Program-made: the position numbers and the translations under genes
Shown: piece after piece, positions 26,456-34,655 of the stretch
How positions within the stretch are numbered: the first letter of the stretch is position 1
How the letters are laid out: each line of letters starts with the position of its first letter
Notes under the pieces: model-generated
Databases searched by the model: none
The model's input: the letters and a program-made list of their open reading frames with translations, nothing else
Told to the model about the DNA's origin: nothing
DNA from: Fibrobacter sp.
GTDB taxonomy: Bacteria > Fibrobacterota > Fibrobacteria > Fibrobacterales > Fibrobacteraceae
NCBI RefSeq assembly: GCF_017551775.1
Contig: NZ_JAFZKX010000017.1
Coordinates: 1-64,000, forward strand
DNA: 64,000 nucleotides
Reading direction: 5' to 3'

Positions 26456-26977
26456 TTACTTATGAATTCTTTTTGCCGAATTCACAATATCATCGCACGT
26501 TTGTGAATCAAAAAAATTTAGAATACAGATGAACTCAAACATAATAGGAAAATTATGCATTACTGGTTCATTACGAATGATCACTTTCTCTAAACGATTC
26601 GCTTGTAGCACAACTATTCTTTCCTTATAGATTTTGTCTTCCCAATAGATGCTTGTATCAACTTTATTGTTGACGCTAAACTCATCGGTTGAATAAATTG
26701 CGCGTTCATTTAAGGCATAAACTGAATTCGAACCGCTACGGATTGTCATCACATGCTCATTTTTTTTATTCTTCAAAAAATAGGCACGTCCCATTTCCCA
26801 ATGGTCTGCTGAATCAATGCTGTAAGACAGGGGAACCTCTATTTCCCAGAAGGATGTTCTGAATGTTTTCGTTTGTTCTTTTTCTTGCACAGGCTCTGTT
26901 TTTGTGCAAGAAAGAAAACAAAAAATGGAGAATAAAAACCAAAGTAAAGCGTAAAACCCAATATTACAATTCTTCAT
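26456..26977 (-). CDS. Lipoprotein of unknown function, AT-rich gene 1 of 3
   Basis: 173 residues with signal MKNCNIGFYALLWFLFSIFC and lipobox FLSC (Cys24). The mature domain (TSFWEIEVPLSYSIDSADHW... MTIRSGSN) looks like a small beta protein of the kind that occurs in short lipoproteins of unknown role. A ribosome site GGAG lies about 10 nt before the ATG. It follows ribF in the same direction at a 57-nt gap and starts the AT-rich trio. Confidence 0.65.
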   Translation of the reverse strand: MKNCNIGFYALLWFLFSIFCFLSCTKTEPVQEKEQTKTFRTSFWEIEVPLSYSIDSADHWEMGRAYFLKNKKNEHVMTIRSGSNSVYALNERAIYSTDEFSVNNKVDTSIYWEDKIYKERIVVLQANRLEKVIIRNEPVMHNFPIMFEFICILNFFDSQTCDDIVNSAKRIHK

Positions 26978-27034
26978 CTTTCACAAACTCCGCTCTAAAA
27001 TCATAGGAAATTTTCGGCGGCGTGGGCTTGGTTT

Positions 27035-27946
27035 CTATTCGGCCCAGTGGTTGCCGTTGTAGTTCTTGGCGGTGTCGGCGTCCATGCCGATTTGGCGGAC
27101 AAGGTCTTCCATGCTGGCGAATTTCTGTTCCGGGCGCAAATAGGCCATCAGGTCGAGCACCAGGTGCTGCCCGTAGATATCCTCGCTGAAATCGAGAAGG
27201 TAGGCCTCGATGGCCATCTGGTGGAGTCCAGGCGCAGAGGGCTGCACGCCGATATTCACCACGGCGCGGAAAATGCGGCCATCCGCAAGTCTGGCGGACG
27301 CCACGTACACGCCGGTTTTCGGCAAGAACTTGTACTGTTCTACCTGCAGGTTCGCAGTCGGGAACCCGATGGTATGCCCAAGGCGCTTGCCAACGACTAC
27401 GGTGCCGGAGAGGCGGTAGGGGCGCCCGAGGTAAGTCTGCGCGCGGGAAACGTCACCGTTCAAAAGCGCATTGCGCACCGCAGAAGAACTCACGCGCTCG
27501 CCCTTATGCAGCACGATGGAAAGCATCGCCGTCGAAAGTTCAGGGAACGCAGCGGTAATCGTCTCGTAGTTTCCCTTGCCGCCAGCGCCAAAGCAGTGAT
27601 CGTGTCCAAAGAACATGGAGCACACGCCGCGCTTTTCGATGAGTTCCTTGCGGACAAATACATCGAACGGGAGTTTCGCGACTTCGGGCGTAAACGGCAG
27701 CACCAAGAAATCGAGTCCGAGGCTTTCAATAAACTCGCGCTTTTCTTCGGTGGTGGTAAGGAGCAGCGGGTCGCCAGGGCCACGCAGCACATAGTTGGAA
27801 TGAGGTTCAAAGCTGATGACCGTCGGAATCCAGCCGTTCACTTCAGCGACGGCCTTCAGGGTACGGAAAAGCGCCTGGTGTCCCAGGTGGCACCCATCGA
27901 AATTGCCCATCGTCACGGCGCGTTTCACTTGATCCGACAAACTCAT
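27035..27946 (-). CDS. ribF: Bifunctional riboflavin kinase / FAD synthetase
   Basis: RibF phosphorylates riboflavin to FMN and adenylates FMN to FAD. The N-terminal FAD synthetase half has VTMGNFDGCHLGHQ and FGHDHCFGAGGKGN. The C-terminal kinase half has GKRLGHTIGFPTANL, the usual (G)xxxGxPTAN motif, and GVYVASARL. The start at 27946 shares one nucleotide with the truB stop (TGATG), so it is coupled. It is last in the rimP-nusA-infB-rbfA-truB-ribF operon, a placement seen in many bacteria. Confidence 0.96.
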   Translation of the reverse strand: MSLSDQVKRAVTMGNFDGCHLGHQALFRTLKAVAEVNGWIPTVISFEPHSNYVLRGPGDPLLLTTTEEKREFIESLGLDFLVLPFTPEVAKLPFDVFVRKELIEKRGVCSMFFGHDHCFGAGGKGNYETITAAFPELSTAMLSIVLHKGERVSSSAVRNALLNGDVSRAQTYLGRPYRLSGTVVVGKRLGHTIGFPTANLQVEQYKFLPKTGVYVASARLADGRIFRAVVNIGVQPSAPGLHQMAIEAYLLDFSEDIYGQHLVLDLMAYLRPEQKFASMEDLVRQIGMDADTAKNYNGNHWAE

Positions 27947-28950
27947 CAATCTTCTCCCAAATAAATCTTCGGGCAAATGCGGCCCGGCTCATAGCGGCAC
28001 ACGCTCAGCACATTGCCATTTGAATCGGCGGCGAACACGAGCCTCTCGCAATCTTCACCGCGCCCCTGCTGCATCTTGGCGCCTTCCACGGGCTCATGCC
28101 ATGGAATCCAATTTCCCTTGTGGATGATAGCCATCTGCTCGTCATCGAGTTTCAGGACCGGAAAATCGAGCACCTCTTCCACCGACTTCAAATGTTCGCG
28201 GGTCAAGTCTTCCCCGCGCACGGCGGATTCCACAGAAACCTTGCCAATGCGATGACGGCGAATCTGCGAGACACACCCGCAGGTCTTAAGAGCACGAGCA
28301 ATGTCGCGTCCGAGCGCGCGCACGTAGGTTCCCTTGCTGCACACGCATTCGATATCGAACGTCGCGAATTCCTTGCCGGAACTGCCTTCGGTCACGCCAC
28401 CCTCGCCCACAATCCGGAGCGACTCGATGTGGATGCGACGCGGTTTCAGTTCGAAATCCCTTCCGCGTTCGGCCAAGTCGCTTGCACGACGGCCATCAAT
28501 TTTCACAGCGCAATAGCGGGGCGGAACCTGGTCAATATCGCCAGTGAATTGCGGGAGAACCGCCTCCAAGTCTGCGCGAGAAATCCTTCGACTCCGAGGC
28601 TCCGCCTCGGAGTTCACCCTGAGCTTGTCGAATGGGCTCAGGATGACACTGCTGTTTTGTTCCTCCAGCAACACCTCATCCTGTTCCACCACGTCACCGT
28701 CCCATTCGAGGGTATCGGTCTCGTAGCCCAAATGCAGGCGGAACGTGTAGCACTTGTCCTTCGCTTCCACATAAGGCAGCAGGCGCGTCGCACGGCCCGT
28801 AGCCGCGATAATCAGGCCCGAAGCCCGCAAATCGAGCGTTCCGGCATGCCCCACGCGCTTAGTAGAAAAGACCCTTTTCAACGGGAAAAGGGCCTTAAAC
28901 GAAGTTTCGCCTGCGACTTTGTCCAACAGGATGAATCCCGAGGGAGCCAA
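27946..28950 (-). CDS. truB: tRNA pseudouridine(55) synthase with an in-frame palindromic-repeat insertion
   Basis: TruB makes the universal pseudouridine 55 in the T-loop of tRNA. The N-terminus GFILLDKVAGETS and the catalytic motif GHAGTLDLRASG (Asp40) are clear, followed by a C-terminal PUA-like domain (LDDEQMAIIHKGNWIPW). The start is TTG at 28950, directly after the rbfA TAG; the family N-terminus leaves no other choice. Residues about 99-123 (containing SPFDKLRVNSEAEPRSRR) do not belong to the family and are the translation of a short DNA palindromic repeat inserted in frame. They lie in a loop before ISRADLEAVLPQFTG, so activity may be kept. Confidence 0.94.
   Translation of the reverse strand: MAPSGFILLDKVAGETSFKALFPLKRVFSTKRVGHAGTLDLRASGLIIAATGRATRLLPYVEAKDKCYTFRLHLGYETDTLEWDGDVVEQDEVLLEEQNSSVILSPFDKLRVNSEAEPRSRRISRADLEAVLPQFTGDIDQVPPRYCAVKIDGRRASDLAERGRDFELKPRRIHIESLRIVGEGGVTEGSSGKEFATFDIECVCSKGTYVRALGRDIARALKTCGCVSQIRRHRIGKVSVESAVRGEDLTREHLKSVEEVLDFPVLKLDDEQMAIIHKGNWIPWHEPVEGAKMQQGRGEDCERLVFAADSNGNVLSVCRYEPGRICPKIYLGED
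28582..28656. repeat. Palindromic repeat element inside the truB reading frame
   Basis: The core 28592-28612 is a perfect 9-bp inverted repeat, CTCCGAGGC-TCC-GCCTCGGAG. It is flanked by TCCTTCGA on one side and by TTCACCCTGAGCTTGTCGAA plus GGGCTCAGGATGACA on the other. This is the widely distributed CCCTGAGCTTGTCGAA / CTCAGGATGACA repeat type, normally intergenic. Here it adds about 25 codons to truB without breaking the frame. Confidence 0.85.
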
Positions 28951-29304
28951 CTAGAGTTCCCCTTTCTGCTTCAGCTCGGCGAGGATTTCCTCGATGTGCA
29001 TCGCATGTTCCAAGTTTTCGTCCAGCACGAAGTTCAGTTCAGGAATCTTGCGAATCTTGAGCGCCTTGCCAAGAACCCCGCGGATATAGCCGGCGGAATT
29101 GTTGAGGCCAATCAAAGAATCGCGCTTTTCCTTGTCCGAACCCATCACCGAAACGAGAACCTTCGCATAGCTCAGGTCTTCGGTAATCGTTACGCGCGTA
29201 ATGCTCGAAAGGCTGCTCACGCGAGGATCCTTCAGCCCCTTCTGCAGGAGCTTTCCGATTTCCTCGCGGAACTGTTCGCCCAGTCTGTCAGTCCTACGAC
29301 TCAT
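28951..29304 (-). CDS. rbfA: Ribosome-binding factor A
   Basis: RbfA binds the immature 30S subunit and helps 16S rRNA 5'-end maturation. The 117-residue KH-like protein starts MSRRTDRLGEQFREEIGKLL and contains the typical DPRVSSLSSITRVTITEDLSYAKV and IPELNFVLDENLEHAMHIEEIL. ATG 29304 is chosen for the conserved N-terminus; it overlaps the infB end by 11 nt. It is followed without gap by truB (TTG). Confidence 0.95.
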   Translation of the reverse strand: MSRRTDRLGEQFREEIGKLLQKGLKDPRVSSLSSITRVTITEDLSYAKVLVSVMGSDKEKRDSLIGLNNSAGYIRGVLGKALKIRKIPELNFVLDENLEHAMHIEEILAELKQKGEL

Positions 29305-32300
29305 TCGAACCCTCGGCGGCCTTCTTGGCCTTCTCTTCGGCTTCTTCGCGGGCGACATCCTTCAGAGTACGTGCAACCTTGACTTCCTTGAAGAAGATAA
29401 GGCTGTCGCCTTCCTTGATATCGTCGTAGCCCTTGAGGCCGATACCGCATTCGAAACCGCGTACGACGGACTTCACGTCGTCCTTCATGCGCTTGAGCGA
29501 CTGGACCACGGTAGTACCGAGTTCCACGCCGTTGCGGTACACGCGAACGTGAGAGGTACGGTCGACTTCGCCGTCGGTAACCATACAGCCGGCGATGAGG
29601 CCGATCTTCGGAATCTTGAACACCTGACGGATTTCGGCTTCGCCGGAGAGTTCCTCGCGCATGATAGGCTTGAGGAGGCCTTCTACGGCGTTCGTGATAT
29701 CTTCGATGCAGTCGTAAATCACGCGGTAGTTGCGGATTTCGATACCTTCCTTCTGCGCCATTTCGCGGATGGAGAGCGAAGGCATCAGGTGGAACGAAAT
29801 GATAATCGCCTGTGCGGTCGTCGCGAGGAGGATATCGGATTCCGTAATGGTACCCACACCCTTGCGGATAATGTTGACGCGCACTTCCTTGTTGGTAAGC
29901 TTTTCGAGAGAGGCGGCAAGAGCTTCGGCAGAACCACCCACGTCGGCCTTGACGATGAGGTTGAGTTCGGAAAGCTTGCCTTCCTTCCTATCGTTAAACG
30001 TATCTTCCAGGGTCTTGACGTTACGGGAGCGCAGGTCGCGTTCACGAGCGGCCATGCGGCGCTTGCTCGCAATTTCACGTGCGGTCTTTTCGTCGTCGAC
30101 CACGATGAGGTCGTCACCAGCCTGCGGCGTACCGTCGAAACCGAGCACCTGGCAGGGGCTGGAAGGCGGCACGGCCTTGAGCTGTTCACCACGTTCGTTG
30201 AACATGGCGCGCACCTTACCGGCGTAGATACCGCACACAAACGGGTCACCCACATGGAGCGTACCGTTCTGCACGAGGATCGTGGCCATGGAGCCCTTGC
30301 CCACGTCGAGCTTGGATTCCACCACGGCACCGCGAGCATGAGCGTCCGGATTCGCCTTGAGTTCCTGAACTTCGGCTTCGAGGGCGAGCGTTTCCAAAAG
30401 CTGATCCATGCCCTGGCCCGTACGCGCGGAAACTTCCACGCAGCTCGTCTGGCCACCCCACTGTTCCACTTCCACGCCGCGTTCGGCAAGCTGGGAGCGA
30501 ATCTTGTCGGGGTTCGCCGTCGGAAGGTCGATCTTCGTGATGGCGACAACCATCGGGACCTTCTCGCGCTTTGCAAGTTCAATACATTCGACAGTCTGGG
30601 GCATCACCATGGAGTCGGCAGCCACCACGAGCACGATAACGTCGGTCACCTGGGAACCGCGAGCACGCATGGCGCTGAACGCCTCGTGACCCGGAGTATC
30701 GAGGAACGTCACCTTGCCCTGCGCCGTCGTCACTTCGTAAGCACCAATGTGCTGCGTAATGCCGCCCGATTCGCCGGACACAACGTGAGTCTTGCGAATC
30801 CAGTCGAGGAGAGAGGTCTTACCATGGTCAACGTGGCCCATCACGGTCACCACCGGATGACGCGGCTTCATGTTTTCCTGGGATTCCTCTTCCACGCCGA
30901 GTGCTTCTTCCTCGTATTCTTCCATCAGCTGAGCTTCGTAACCGAATTCGTCGGCAAGAATCTGGATGGTCTCGAAATCGAGGCGGGCGTTGATGGTCAC
31001 CATCATGCCCATTTCCATGCACTTCGCAATCACGCGGGCCGGCATCTGGTCCATAAGACCGGCGAGTTCACCCACAGTGATGAAGTCGGACGTCTTGAGA
31101 ATCTTCTTCTCTTCGCCCGTAGAATTGTCGTTGTGTTCCTTGCGGTAAACCTTCTTGACAGGCTTCTTGGAGAGGTCAGCCATAACGCGGGAAACGTTCT
31201 GGCGAACCATTTCCTGCTGCTGTTCCTTCTGCTGCTCCTGGCGGTCACGGCCATTGCCGCGACGGTTCTTGTCGTTGCCATGACGGCCGTTCTGGCCCTT
31301 CGCTGCATTGCCGCCCTTGCCCGCATTCTGCGAACCCATTCCGGATGCGCTAGCGTTGAAGGCTTCCTGCATGGAGCCGCTGGAGAATCCACCGCTACGG
31401 CCGGTGTAGCCGCCGCGGGAACTGCTGGCGCCACCACCCTGACCGGGTCTGCGCTGGCCATTGCCGCGATTGTCGCCTGTGCCACCGGTACGCGGGCCGA
31501 ACGAACCCGTATAGCCCTGGGCATTACCCTGGCCACGGCCACCCGGTCCCGGACGGCGGTTGTTGCCACGGGCGTTGCCGGCCTGCTGCTGCGACTTCGC
31601 GATACGCGCGAGGATGGCAGCATCGGGTTTGAACACCTGCGCCTTCATCGGCGGCTGCTTAAGTTCTGTATTCGCGGTCATCATCGTCGGCTGCGGTGCA
31701 GGCGACGGTGCGGGAGCCGCGGGCTTCGGGGCGGGAGCTTCTTCCGCCTTCGGTGCCGGAGTCTTGACTTCGGGAGCGGCCGGCGCTGCAACAGGCTCAG
31801 GGGCAGCGGCGGGCTTCACGGAAATCTTGGGTTCGGCGGGAGCCTCCACGGGCTTTTCGACCTTGACCGGTTCGGGCTTCTTCACCTCGGCCGGAGCAGC
31901 GGGCGCTGCCGGAGCGGGTGCGACTGCCGGAGCAGCCGGTGCCTCGACCTTCGCGGCCGGAGCGGCGGGAGCGGCAGGTGCAACGGGCGCTGCGGGAGCA
32001 GCAGGAGCGGCAGCGGCTGCCTTCGGGGCAGCGGTCTTTGTCGCGGCCGGCTTCTTCACCGTCGAGCGCTTGAGGCTCACCTTCACGCCGTTCTTGGTCG
32101 TAGTCGATGTCGTGGACTTGGTCTTTTCGACGGGAGCCGCGGCGGCATCCGAAGAAGCGGGCTTCTTCAGGTTCTTGGCGCGGGCTTCCTGCTTTTTCTT
32201 TTCTTCGGCGACGGCAGCTTCGATCTTCTCGAATTCAGAAGCGTTCACCTTCGACACCTGCGTCAATACCTTGACACCGTTGTCGCGCAGAAGTTTCACC

Positions 32301-32368
32301 ACGAAATCGCTCTTGACCCCGTGTTCCTTCGCCCAATCGATTGGTTTAATCTGTTCTTCTATACTCAT
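29294..32368 (-). CDS. infB: Translation initiation factor IF-2
   Basis: IF-2 is the GTPase that brings fMet-tRNA to the 30S subunit and promotes subunit joining. The 1024-residue protein has an N-terminal IF2_N-like module (IDWAKEHGVKSDFVVKLLRDNG), a very long Ala/Pro-rich linker (about 75-225), and a Gly/Arg/Asn-rich region (about 265-345) that may be disordered. Then come a second N-module and the G domain with GHVDHGKT (about 510), DTPGHEAF and TKID, then domains II to IV. It sits between nusA (41-nt gap) and rbfA (11-nt overlap). The linker is larger than in E. coli IF-2. Confidence 0.97.
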   Translation of the reverse strand: MSIEEQIKPIDWAKEHGVKSDFVVKLLRDNGVKVLTQVSKVNASEFEKIEAAVAEEKKKQEARAKNLKKPASSDAAAAPVEKTKSTTSTTTKNGVKVSLKRSTVKKPAATKTAAPKAAAAAPAAPAAPVAPAAPAAPAAKVEAPAAPAVAPAPAAPAAPAEVKKPEPVKVEKPVEAPAEPKISVKPAAAPEPVAAPAAPEVKTPAPKAEEAPAPKPAAPAPSPAPQPTMMTANTELKQPPMKAQVFKPDAAILARIAKSQQQAGNARGNNRRPGPGGRGQGNAQGYTGSFGPRTGGTGDNRGNGQRRPGQGGGASSSRGGYTGRSGGFSSGSMQEAFNASASGMGSQNAGKGGNAAKGQNGRHGNDKNRRGNGRDRQEQQKEQQQEMVRQNVSRVMADLSKKPVKKVYRKEHNDNSTGEEKKILKTSDFITVGELAGLMDQMPARVIAKCMEMGMMVTINARLDFETIQILADEFGYEAQLMEEYEEEALGVEEESQENMKPRHPVVTVMGHVDHGKTSLLDWIRKTHVVSGESGGITQHIGAYEVTTAQGKVTFLDTPGHEAFSAMRARGSQVTDVIVLVVAADSMVMPQTVECIELAKREKVPMVVAITKIDLPTANPDKIRSQLAERGVEVEQWGGQTSCVEVSARTGQGMDQLLETLALEAEVQELKANPDAHARGAVVESKLDVGKGSMATILVQNGTLHVGDPFVCGIYAGKVRAMFNERGEQLKAVPPSSPCQVLGFDGTPQAGDDLIVVDDEKTAREIASKRRMAARERDLRSRNVKTLEDTFNDRKEGKLSELNLIVKADVGGSAEALAASLEKLTNKEVRVNIIRKGVGTITESDILLATTAQAIIISFHLMPSLSIREMAQKEGIEIRNYRVIYDCIEDITNAVEGLLKPIMREELSGEAEIRQVFKIPKIGLIAGCMVTDGEVDRTSHVRVYRNGVELGTTVVQSLKRMKDDVKSVVRGFECGIGLKGYDDIKEGDSLIFFKEVKVARTLKDVAREEAEEKAKKAAEGSNES

Positions 32369-32409
32369 TCAATAGCCTGTTAATAAATCCCTTTTCTTGA
32401 AGAAAGAAC

Positions 32410-33627
32410 CTAGTTGCCTTCTTCCTGTTTTTCGGCTTCACCAAAGAGCGCTTCGACCTTCTGCACGGCGCTGCGATGGAGTTCCTGCGGACGCGGAGCC
32501 AGAACCTGAGCCTTGGCTTCGTCATCCTTCTCGGACCATTCCTTCTCGCCGAACACGTCGAGGTCGCGTTCCACCAACTGGGAAGCGAGCTTCACGTTCT
32601 GGCCGTTCTTGCCGATTGCCTGGGCCAGGTTGTCGTCGTTGATGACGACCACCACGCGGCGCGTACCCGGAACTTCAGCGAGCTTCACGACATTCGCCGG
32701 AGAAAGGGCGCGAGTGATGAACACGTCAAGGTTTTCGTTCCAGTGAACGATATCGATGCGTTCGTTGCCGAGTTCGCGAACAATCGTCTGCACGCGGGCA
32801 CCCTTCATGCCAACGCATGCGCCGACCGGGTCGATCTTCTCGTCGCGAGAGTAAACGGCAATCTTGGCGCGGTAACCCGGTTCGCGGGCGACACCCTTGA
32901 TTTCGACGGAGCCTTCGTAAATTTCCGGAACTTCCTGGCGGAAGAGTTCCTTGAGGAATTCGCCACTTGCACGGGACAGGATGACCTGCGCACCGTTCTT
33001 CGCGGATTCTTCCACGCGGGCGATGACGGCCTTCACGGACTGGCCCTGCACGAGGCGTTCGTGACCAATCTGTTCACGCGGCGGAATCATGGCTTCGGTC
33101 TGCTTGCCCAAGGAAACGATCACGTTGCGGCCTTCGAGACGCAGCACTTCGCCGCTGATCATCGTTCCGATACGGCCACGGTAGGTGTTCATGATCTTCT
33201 GGCGTTCTGCATCGCGAATCTGCTGGGTCAAAAGCTGCTTGGCGGTCTGGATGGCCTGGCGACCGAAGGAGGTGGTCGGCACTTCCATTTCGAGGAAGTC
33301 ACCCGGCTGAGCGTCTTCGTTGTATTCCTGGGCTTCGGCGACGAGCATGTAGCCTTCGTCCATTTCTTCAACTTCTTCGGCGGTCATGTTCGGGTCGTAG
33401 TCCGGATAGTCGTCCACGACTTCAACGCGCAGGAACACATGGATGTCGTTCGTTTCCTTGTCGATATCCACTTCAATTTTCTTGTCGATGTGCAAATACT
33501 TGCGAGCGGCAGAAATCAGGGCCTGCTTGAGGGCACCCTCGATGATTTCGTCGTCCATGTTCTTGGCTTCCATCACTTCCTTGAGCACTTCAACCAAATT
33601 AACCTTGGGTTCGTTCTTTTTAGCCAT
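32410..33627 (-). CDS. nusA: Transcription termination/antitermination factor NusA
   Basis: NusA binds RNA polymerase and nascent RNA to control pausing, termination and antitermination. The 405-residue protein has the N-terminal polymerase-binding domain (about 1-135), S1 domain (about 140-205, with GEVLRLEGRNVIVSLG) and two KH domains (DPVGACVGMKGARVQ and QAIGKNGQNVKLASQL). It ends in a short acidic tail without the C-terminal acidic repeats of E. coli. The ribosome site is AGGAAGG. Second gene of the rimP operon. Confidence 0.97.
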   Translation of the reverse strand: MAKKNEPKVNLVEVLKEVMEAKNMDDEIIEGALKQALISAARKYLHIDKKIEVDIDKETNDIHVFLRVEVVDDYPDYDPNMTAEEVEEMDEGYMLVAEAQEYNEDAQPGDFLEMEVPTTSFGRQAIQTAKQLLTQQIRDAERQKIMNTYRGRIGTMISGEVLRLEGRNVIVSLGKQTEAMIPPREQIGHERLVQGQSVKAVIARVEESAKNGAQVILSRASGEFLKELFRQEVPEIYEGSVEIKGVAREPGYRAKIAVYSRDEKIDPVGACVGMKGARVQTIVRELGNERIDIVHWNENLDVFITRALSPANVVKLAEVPGTRRVVVVINDDNLAQAIGKNGQNVKLASQLVERDLDVFGEKEWSEKDDEAKAQVLAPRPQELHRSAVQKVEALFGEAEKQEEGN

Positions 33628-33641
33628 TTTAGACCTTCCTA

Positions 33642-34088
33642 TTATATTTGTACATCCACTTTCGCGACCAGCACTTCGGAGCGGGGCACGACAACGTCAC
33701 CGGCATTTCCCTTGAGGGTGATCGTCAAATTCTCTTCGTCCGCAGCCTTCAGCTTTCCGGTAATGGGTTTACCGGTACTGCGCGTCACGCGCACGAACCG
33801 CCCGATGTTGCGGGTAAAATCAGCAACCGACTTGAGGGGGCGGTCTAACCCCGGCGACGACACTTCGAGCGTATAGGCGCCATCAATAATGTCCGGATCG
33901 AGGTCCAGAGCGTCGGAAAGGTGACGGCTCACATTGGAGCAATCGTCAATCGTTACCCCTTCGGGCTTGTCTATGTATAGGCGGAGCGTCTTGCGCTTCC
34001 CGGCACGGAACATGTCCTGTTCCACCAATGTTACGCCAACAGCCTCGCATGCCTGGGCGATGAGCGTATCCAACTTCTGGTTAACCAA
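33642..34088 (-). CDS. rimP: Ribosome maturation factor RimP
   Basis: RimP assists 30S assembly. The 148-residue protein has the N-terminal alpha/beta domain with LRLYIDKPEGVTIDDCSNVSRHLSDALD and YTLEVSSPGLDRPL, and the C-terminal SH3-like domain. The start codon is TTG at 34088 with GAGG five nucleotides upstream; no ATG is near. It heads the operon. TTATTATAC just before GAGG may be a -10 box, giving a leader of only a few nucleotides. Confidence 0.95.
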   Translation of the reverse strand: MVNQKLDTLIAQACEAVGVTLVEQDMFRAGKRKTLRLYIDKPEGVTIDDCSNVSRHLSDALDLDPDIIDGAYTLEVSSPGLDRPLKSVADFTRNIGRFVRVTRSTGKPITGKLKAADEENLTITLKGNAGDVVVPRSEVLVAKVDVQI

Positions 34089-34340
34089 ATAAACCTCGTA
34101 TAATAAACGGCGTTCGTATACGGCCCCGAAATCTGCTCATTTAAGCCGAAATCGGGTCCACGAACGTCAAGACACACCAAATAGAGAAATTTTTAGTGGT
34201 CTAGGCAACCGCGATTCGCTAAAAACAAGGGATTAAAAGGAAAAAACGCCTCAAATAAACGGCAAAAAGCGAGATGGAAAGTGAAAAAACAAAAAGTTAA
34301 ACAATTCATTTTTAGTTTTTCATTTTCAACTCTTAATTCC

Positions 34341-34346
34341 TATATT
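34341..34346 (+). promoter_or_regulatory. TATATT -10-like box 6 nt before a small membrane protein gene
   Basis: TATATT, then TACCGC, then ATG at 34353. No ribosome site. Confidence 0.5.
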
Positions 34347-34352
34347 TACCGC

Positions 34353-34565
34353 ATGGCTTACGTACTTCTGATTATCGCATCCCTCATCGGCATCGCCGTT
34401 TCCGTATTCTACCTGTACAAGAACATCGTCCGCATCCGCGAAAAGAACAAGAGCGAGCCGAAGGCGTACAAGCGCGCATCGAACTACATCCTCACCGGAC
34501 TCTGGTACGGCTACCTGCTCGTGTTCTTCGTAGGCGTCACCGTCAATAACCTAGGGAACTGGTAA
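34353..34565 (+). CDS. Small two-helix membrane protein
   Basis: 70 residues from ATG 34353: helix 1 AYVLLIIASLIGIAVSVFYLY, a positively charged loop (NIVRIREKNKSEPKAYKR), helix 2 WYGYLLVFFVGVTV. An upstream GTG in the same frame would add 24 residues, but the -10-like box sits between it and this ATG, so the shorter form is preferred. It is flanked by the divergent rimP operon and the convergent Nudix gene. The function is unknown. Confidence 0.6.
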   Translation: MAYVLLIIASLIGIAVSVFYLYKNIVRIREKNKSEPKAYKRASNYILTGLWYGYLLVFFVGVTVNNLGNW

Positions 34566-34574
34566 GCACAGTTC

Positions 34575-34655
34575 CTAGTTCCAAGTTCTGAGTTACTAGT
34601 AAAGCCTTAATCTAGAAGCCTCTTGATAATAGAAATACTAGTCACTAGCGACTAG
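34575..34655. repeat. CTAG-rich repeat region with a hairpin
   Basis: Six CTAG tetramers lie within 81 nt (34575, 34596, 34612, 34638, 34645, 34652), in phrases such as TTACTAGTAA and ACTAGTCACTAGCGACTAGT. The last phrase is a hairpin with arms ACTAGTC and GACTAGT. It runs over the stop codon of the Nudix gene and supplies its last three codons. Confidence 0.65.

Noticed and set aside
29201-32383. A 1060-codon open frame antisense to infB
   Set aside because: It mirrors the Ala/Pro-rich codon pattern of IF-2, has no ribosome site and gives a His/Arg/Leu-rich product without domains.
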